64,000 nucleotides of DNA from Hippasteria phrygiana (lineage: Eukaryota > Echinodermata > Asteroidea > Valvatida > Goniasteridae), in contig JAZGUH010000927.1 of assembly GCA_037893225.1 (NCBI GenBank), positions 1-64,000 of the forward strand, in the 5' to 3' direction. Of this stretch, positions 61,016 through 64,000 are shown piece after piece. The notes beneath the pieces were generated by a model. The model did no database searches. It was not told the DNA's origin and saw only the letters and a program-made list of their open reading frames with translations. The translations under genes were made by a program, and so were the position numbers. The first letter of the stretch is position 1. The number at the start of each line of letters is the position of its first letter.

Positions 61016-64000
61016 TGAGTAAAGCAAGTCCATACCCCAGGGAATTTGACAGGCATGGAGCAATAAATAAAAGGTAATCTGCACACAGATGGTGGCCGGG
61101 AAGAAAATAAACATTGCGAGGTTTGAATTTTCTCCACAAGTGTTAACTCTAAGAAGCCGCCGATAATTGCAACATGTAGCGCCAGATCTAAGCTATCCAT
61201 ACATGTCAAAATTACTGAATTTGGTTGATATTTCATGCAATTATGAATGAGTAAAGCAAGTCCATACCCCAGGGAATTTGACATGCATGGAGCAATAAAT
61301 AGACGGTAACATGTACACAGATGTTGGCCGGAAAGAAAATAAACATTGCGAGGTTTGAATTTTCTCCACAAGTTTTAACTCTAAGAAGCCGCCGATAATT
61401 GCAACATGTAGCGCCAGATCTAAGCTATCCATACATGTCAAAATTACTGAATTTGGTTGATATTTCATGCAATTATGAATGAGTAAAGCAAGTCCATACC
61501 CCAGGGAATTTGACAGGCATGGAGCAATAAATAAAAGGTAATCTGCACACAGATGGTGGCCGGGAAGAAAATAAACATTGCGAGGTTTGAATTTTCTCCA
61601 CAAGTGTTAACTCTAAGAAGCCGCCGATAATTGCAACATGTAGCGCCAGATCTAAGCTATCCATACATGTCAAAATTACTGAATTTGGTTGATATTTCAT
61701 GCAATTATGAATGAGTAAAGCAAGTCCATACCCCAGGGAATTTGACATGCATGGAGCAATAAATAGACGGTAACATGTACACAGATGTTGGCCGGAAAGA
61801 AAATAAACATTGCGAGGTTTGAATTTTCTCCACAAGTTTAAACTCTAAGAAGCCGCCGAAAATTGCAACATGTAGCGCCAGATCTAAGCTATCCATACAT
61901 GTCAAAATTACTGAATTTGGTTGATATTTCATGCAATTATGAATGAGTAAAGCAAGTCCATACCCCAGGGAATTTGACATGCATGGAGCAATAAATAGAC
62001 GGTAACATGTACACAGATGTTGGCCGGAAAGAAAATAAACATTGCGAGGTTTGAATTTTCTCCACAAGTTTTAACTCTAAGAAGCCGCCGATAATTGCAA
62101 CATGTAGCGCCAGATCTAAGCTATCCATACATGTCAAAATTACTGAATTTGGTTGATATTTCATGCAATTATGAATGAGTAAAGCAAGTCCATACCCCAG
62201 GGAATTTGACATGCATGGAGCAATAAATAGACGGTAACATGTACACAGATGTTGGCCGGAAAGAAAATAAACATTGCGAGGTTTGAATTTTCTCCACAAG
62301 TTTTAACTCTAAGAAGCCGCCGATAATTGCAACATGTAGCGCCAGATCTAAGCTATCCATACATGTCAAAATTACTGAATTTGGTTGATATTTCATGCAA
62401 TTATGAATGAGTAAAGCAAGTCCATACCCCAGGGAATTTGACAGGCATGGAGCAATAAATAAAAGGTAATCTGCACACAGATGGTGGCCGGGAAGAAAAT
62501 AAACATTGCGAGGTTTGAATTTTCTCCACAAGTGTTAACTCTAAGAAGCCGCCGATAATTGCAACATGTAGCGCCAGATCTAAGCTATCCATACATGTCA
62601 AAATTACTGAATTTGGTTGATATTTCATGCAATTATGAATGAGTAAAGCAAGTCCATACCCCAGGGAATTTGACATGCATGGAGCAATAAATAGACGGTA
62701 ACATGTACACAGATGTTGGCCGGAAAGAAAATAAACATTGCGAGGTTTGAATTTTCTCCACAAGTTTAAACTCTAAGAAGCCGCCGAAAATTGCAACATG
62801 TAGCGCCAGATCTAAGCTATCCATACATGTCAAAATTACTGAATTTGGTTGATATTTCATGCAATTATGAATGAGTAAAGCAAGTCCATACCCCAGGGAA
62901 TTTGACATGCATGGAGCAATAAATAGACGGTAACATGTACACAGATGTTGGCCGGAAAGAAAATAAACATTGCGAGGTTTGAATTTTCTCCACAAGTTTT
63001 AACTCTAAGAAGCCGCCGATAATTGCAACATGTAGCGCCAGATCTAAGCTATCCATACATGTCAAAATTACTGAATTTGGTTGATATTTCATGCAATTAT
63101 GAATGAGTAAAGCAAGTCCATACCCCAGGGAATTTGACATGCATGGAGCAATAAATAGACGGTAACATGTACACAGATGTTGGCCGGAAAGAAAATAAAC
63201 ATTGCGAGGTTTGAATTTTCTCCACAAATTTTAACTCTAAGAAGCCGCCGATAATTGCAACATGTAGCGCCAGATCTACGCTATCCATACATGTCAAAAT
63301 TACTGAATTTGGTTGATATTTCATGCAATTATGAATGAGTAAAGCAAGTCCATACCCCAGGGAATTTGACAGGCATGGAGCAATAAATAAAAGGTAATCT
63401 GCACACAGATGGTGGCCGGGAAGAAAATAAACATTGCGAGGTTTGAATTTTCTCCACAAGTGTTAACTCTAAGAAGCCGCCGATAATTGCAACATGTAGC
63501 GCCAGATCTAAGCTATCCATACATGTCAAAATTACTGAATTTGGTTGATATTTCATGCAATTATGAATGAGTAAAGCAAGTCCATACCCCAGGGAATTTG
63601 ACATGCATGGAGCAATAAATAGACGGTAACATGTACACAGATGTTGGCCGGAAAGAAAATAAACATTGCGAGGTTTGAATTTTCTCCACAAGTTTAAACT
63701 CTAAGAAGCCGCCGAAAATTGCAACATGTAGCGCCAGATCTAAGCTATCCATACATGTCAAAATTACTGAATTTGGTTGATATTTCATGCAATTATGAAT
63801 GAGTAAAGCAAGTCCATACCCCAGGGAATTTGACATGCATGGAGCAATAAATAGACGGTAACATGTACACAGATGTTGGCCGGAAAGAAAATAAACATTG
63901 CGAGGTTTGAATTTTCTCCACAAGTTTTAACTCTAAGAAGCCGCCGATAATTGCAACATGTAGCGCCAGATCTAAGCTATCCATACATGTCAAAATTACT
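60552..64000 (+). repeat. HOR zone 9: return of the left-end pattern (M262-M276)
   Basis: Order A B A B A C B B A C B B(c176,a125) A C B(partial). M262-M273 (60552-63335) matches M1-M12 (1-2784) class for class, including c176 in the twelfth monomer. Differences noticed are c51 in M10 only and a125 in M273 only. The following A C B equals M14-M16, with no counterpart of the A' monomer M13. Confidence 0.88.
63800..64000 (+). repeat. Partial monomer M276 at the window edge
   Basis: First 201 bp of a class-B monomer (t37, B-block, t127, a148), cut by the window end. The array therefore continues to the right. Confidence 0.97.

Larger units (their letters stand above)
1..64000. repeat. Satellite array of 232-bp monomers (whole window)
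   Basis: The same 232-bp unit recurs head to tail from the first to the last base, always in one orientation: 275 full copies and one partial copy. Any two copies differ at only a handful of sites; the two commonest forms differ at 9 of 232 positions. Only three copies depart from 232 bp (233, 231 and 231 bp). There is no unique DNA, transposable element, inversion or foreign insert. Known satellite biology places arrays of this size and homogeneity at centromeres, pericentromeres or other heterochromatic blocks of eukaryotes, but nothing in the sequence says which. I do not recognise the family. The array extends beyond both window edges. Confidence 0.99.

Noticed and set aside
1..64000. CRISPR array
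   Set aside because: There are no short repeats separated by unique spacers. The 232-bp unit is repeated throughout and there is no cas gene.
1..64000. Coding tandem-repeat protein or a bacterial repeat gene
   Set aside because: A unit length not divisible by three and stops in every frame of each unit exclude a repeat protein. I saw no comparably long open frame on the + strand.
1..64000. Ribosomal, 5S, tRNA or snRNA gene cluster
   Set aside because: No tRNA cloverleaf, A/B box pair or recognisable 5S-type sequence was seen in the unit; the 232-bp length alone is no evidence.
1..64000. Tandem transposon or LTR array
   Set aside because: No terminal inverted repeats, LTR ends, target-site duplications or transposase/reverse-transcriptase motifs were found. 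The unit could descend from an element, but nothing in it shows this.

Overview
The whole window is one uninterrupted satellite-DNA array. A 232-bp unit is repeated head to tail in a single orientation: 275 complete copies plus a 201-bp partial copy at the right edge. No unique sequence, transposon, RNA gene, credible protein gene, CRISPR or inversion interrupts it. A 64-kb homogeneous array like this is what a eukaryotic centromeric, pericentromeric or other heterochromatic satellite looks like, assembled from long reads. I do not recognise the monomer family and cannot name the organism. The unit is about 38-39% G+C.

Monomer phase used below: M1 starts at base 1 and monomer positions run 1-232. 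Start of Mn is 232(n-1)+1 for M1-M25, 232(n-1)+2 for M26-M149, 232(n-1)+1 for M150-M155 and 232(n-1) for M156-M276. The shifts come from one 233-bp copy (M25) and two 231-bp copies (M149, M155). Two main haplotypes differ at nine positions (37, 55, 57, 63, 64, 67, 77, 85, 127), so they are about 96% identical. They are A (g37, A-block 55-85, g127) and B (t37, B-block, t127). The other classes are recombinants or marked derivatives: A' (g37, A-block, t127), D (t37, A-block, t127), Dt (t37, A-block, g127), E (g37, B-block, t127), H (t37, B-block, g127), Et (g37, B-block, g127), C (B with a129 and a149), I (B with g148) and G (a25, t37, B at 55/57, A at 63-85, g127). Hand counts are about A 59, A' 20, B 110, C 16, D 17 (two are hybrids), Dt 5, E 23, Et 1, G 12, H 5, I 8.

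The classes are ordered into higher-order repeats (HORs) that change along the window. 1-9513: four-monomer A-C-B-B units and a segment with D and doubly marked B monomers. 9514-12529: A-D-(B/E)-B quartets. 12530-19489: units built on A-B-A'-E-G-B with lengths of 9, 8, 6 and 7 monomers. 19490-29001: eight-monomer I-C-B-D-B-A-B-A' units. 29002-37583: units with a C-to-T change at position 143 and a 7-6-7 series carrying a shared 1-bp deletion. 36888-42919: a 13-monomer unit present twice in tandem. 41992-47095: an 11-monomer unit present twice, overlapping the previous one. 47096-50111: simple A-B alternation. 50112-60551: 12- and 7-monomer duplications rich in H and Dt. 60552-64000: a return to the left-end pattern.

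The window therefore has no genes working together. What it records is turnover of a satellite by unequal exchange and short-tract conversion. The strongest observations are the layered tandem duplications, the presence of all eight combinations of the three marker segments, and the near match of the two ends of the window.
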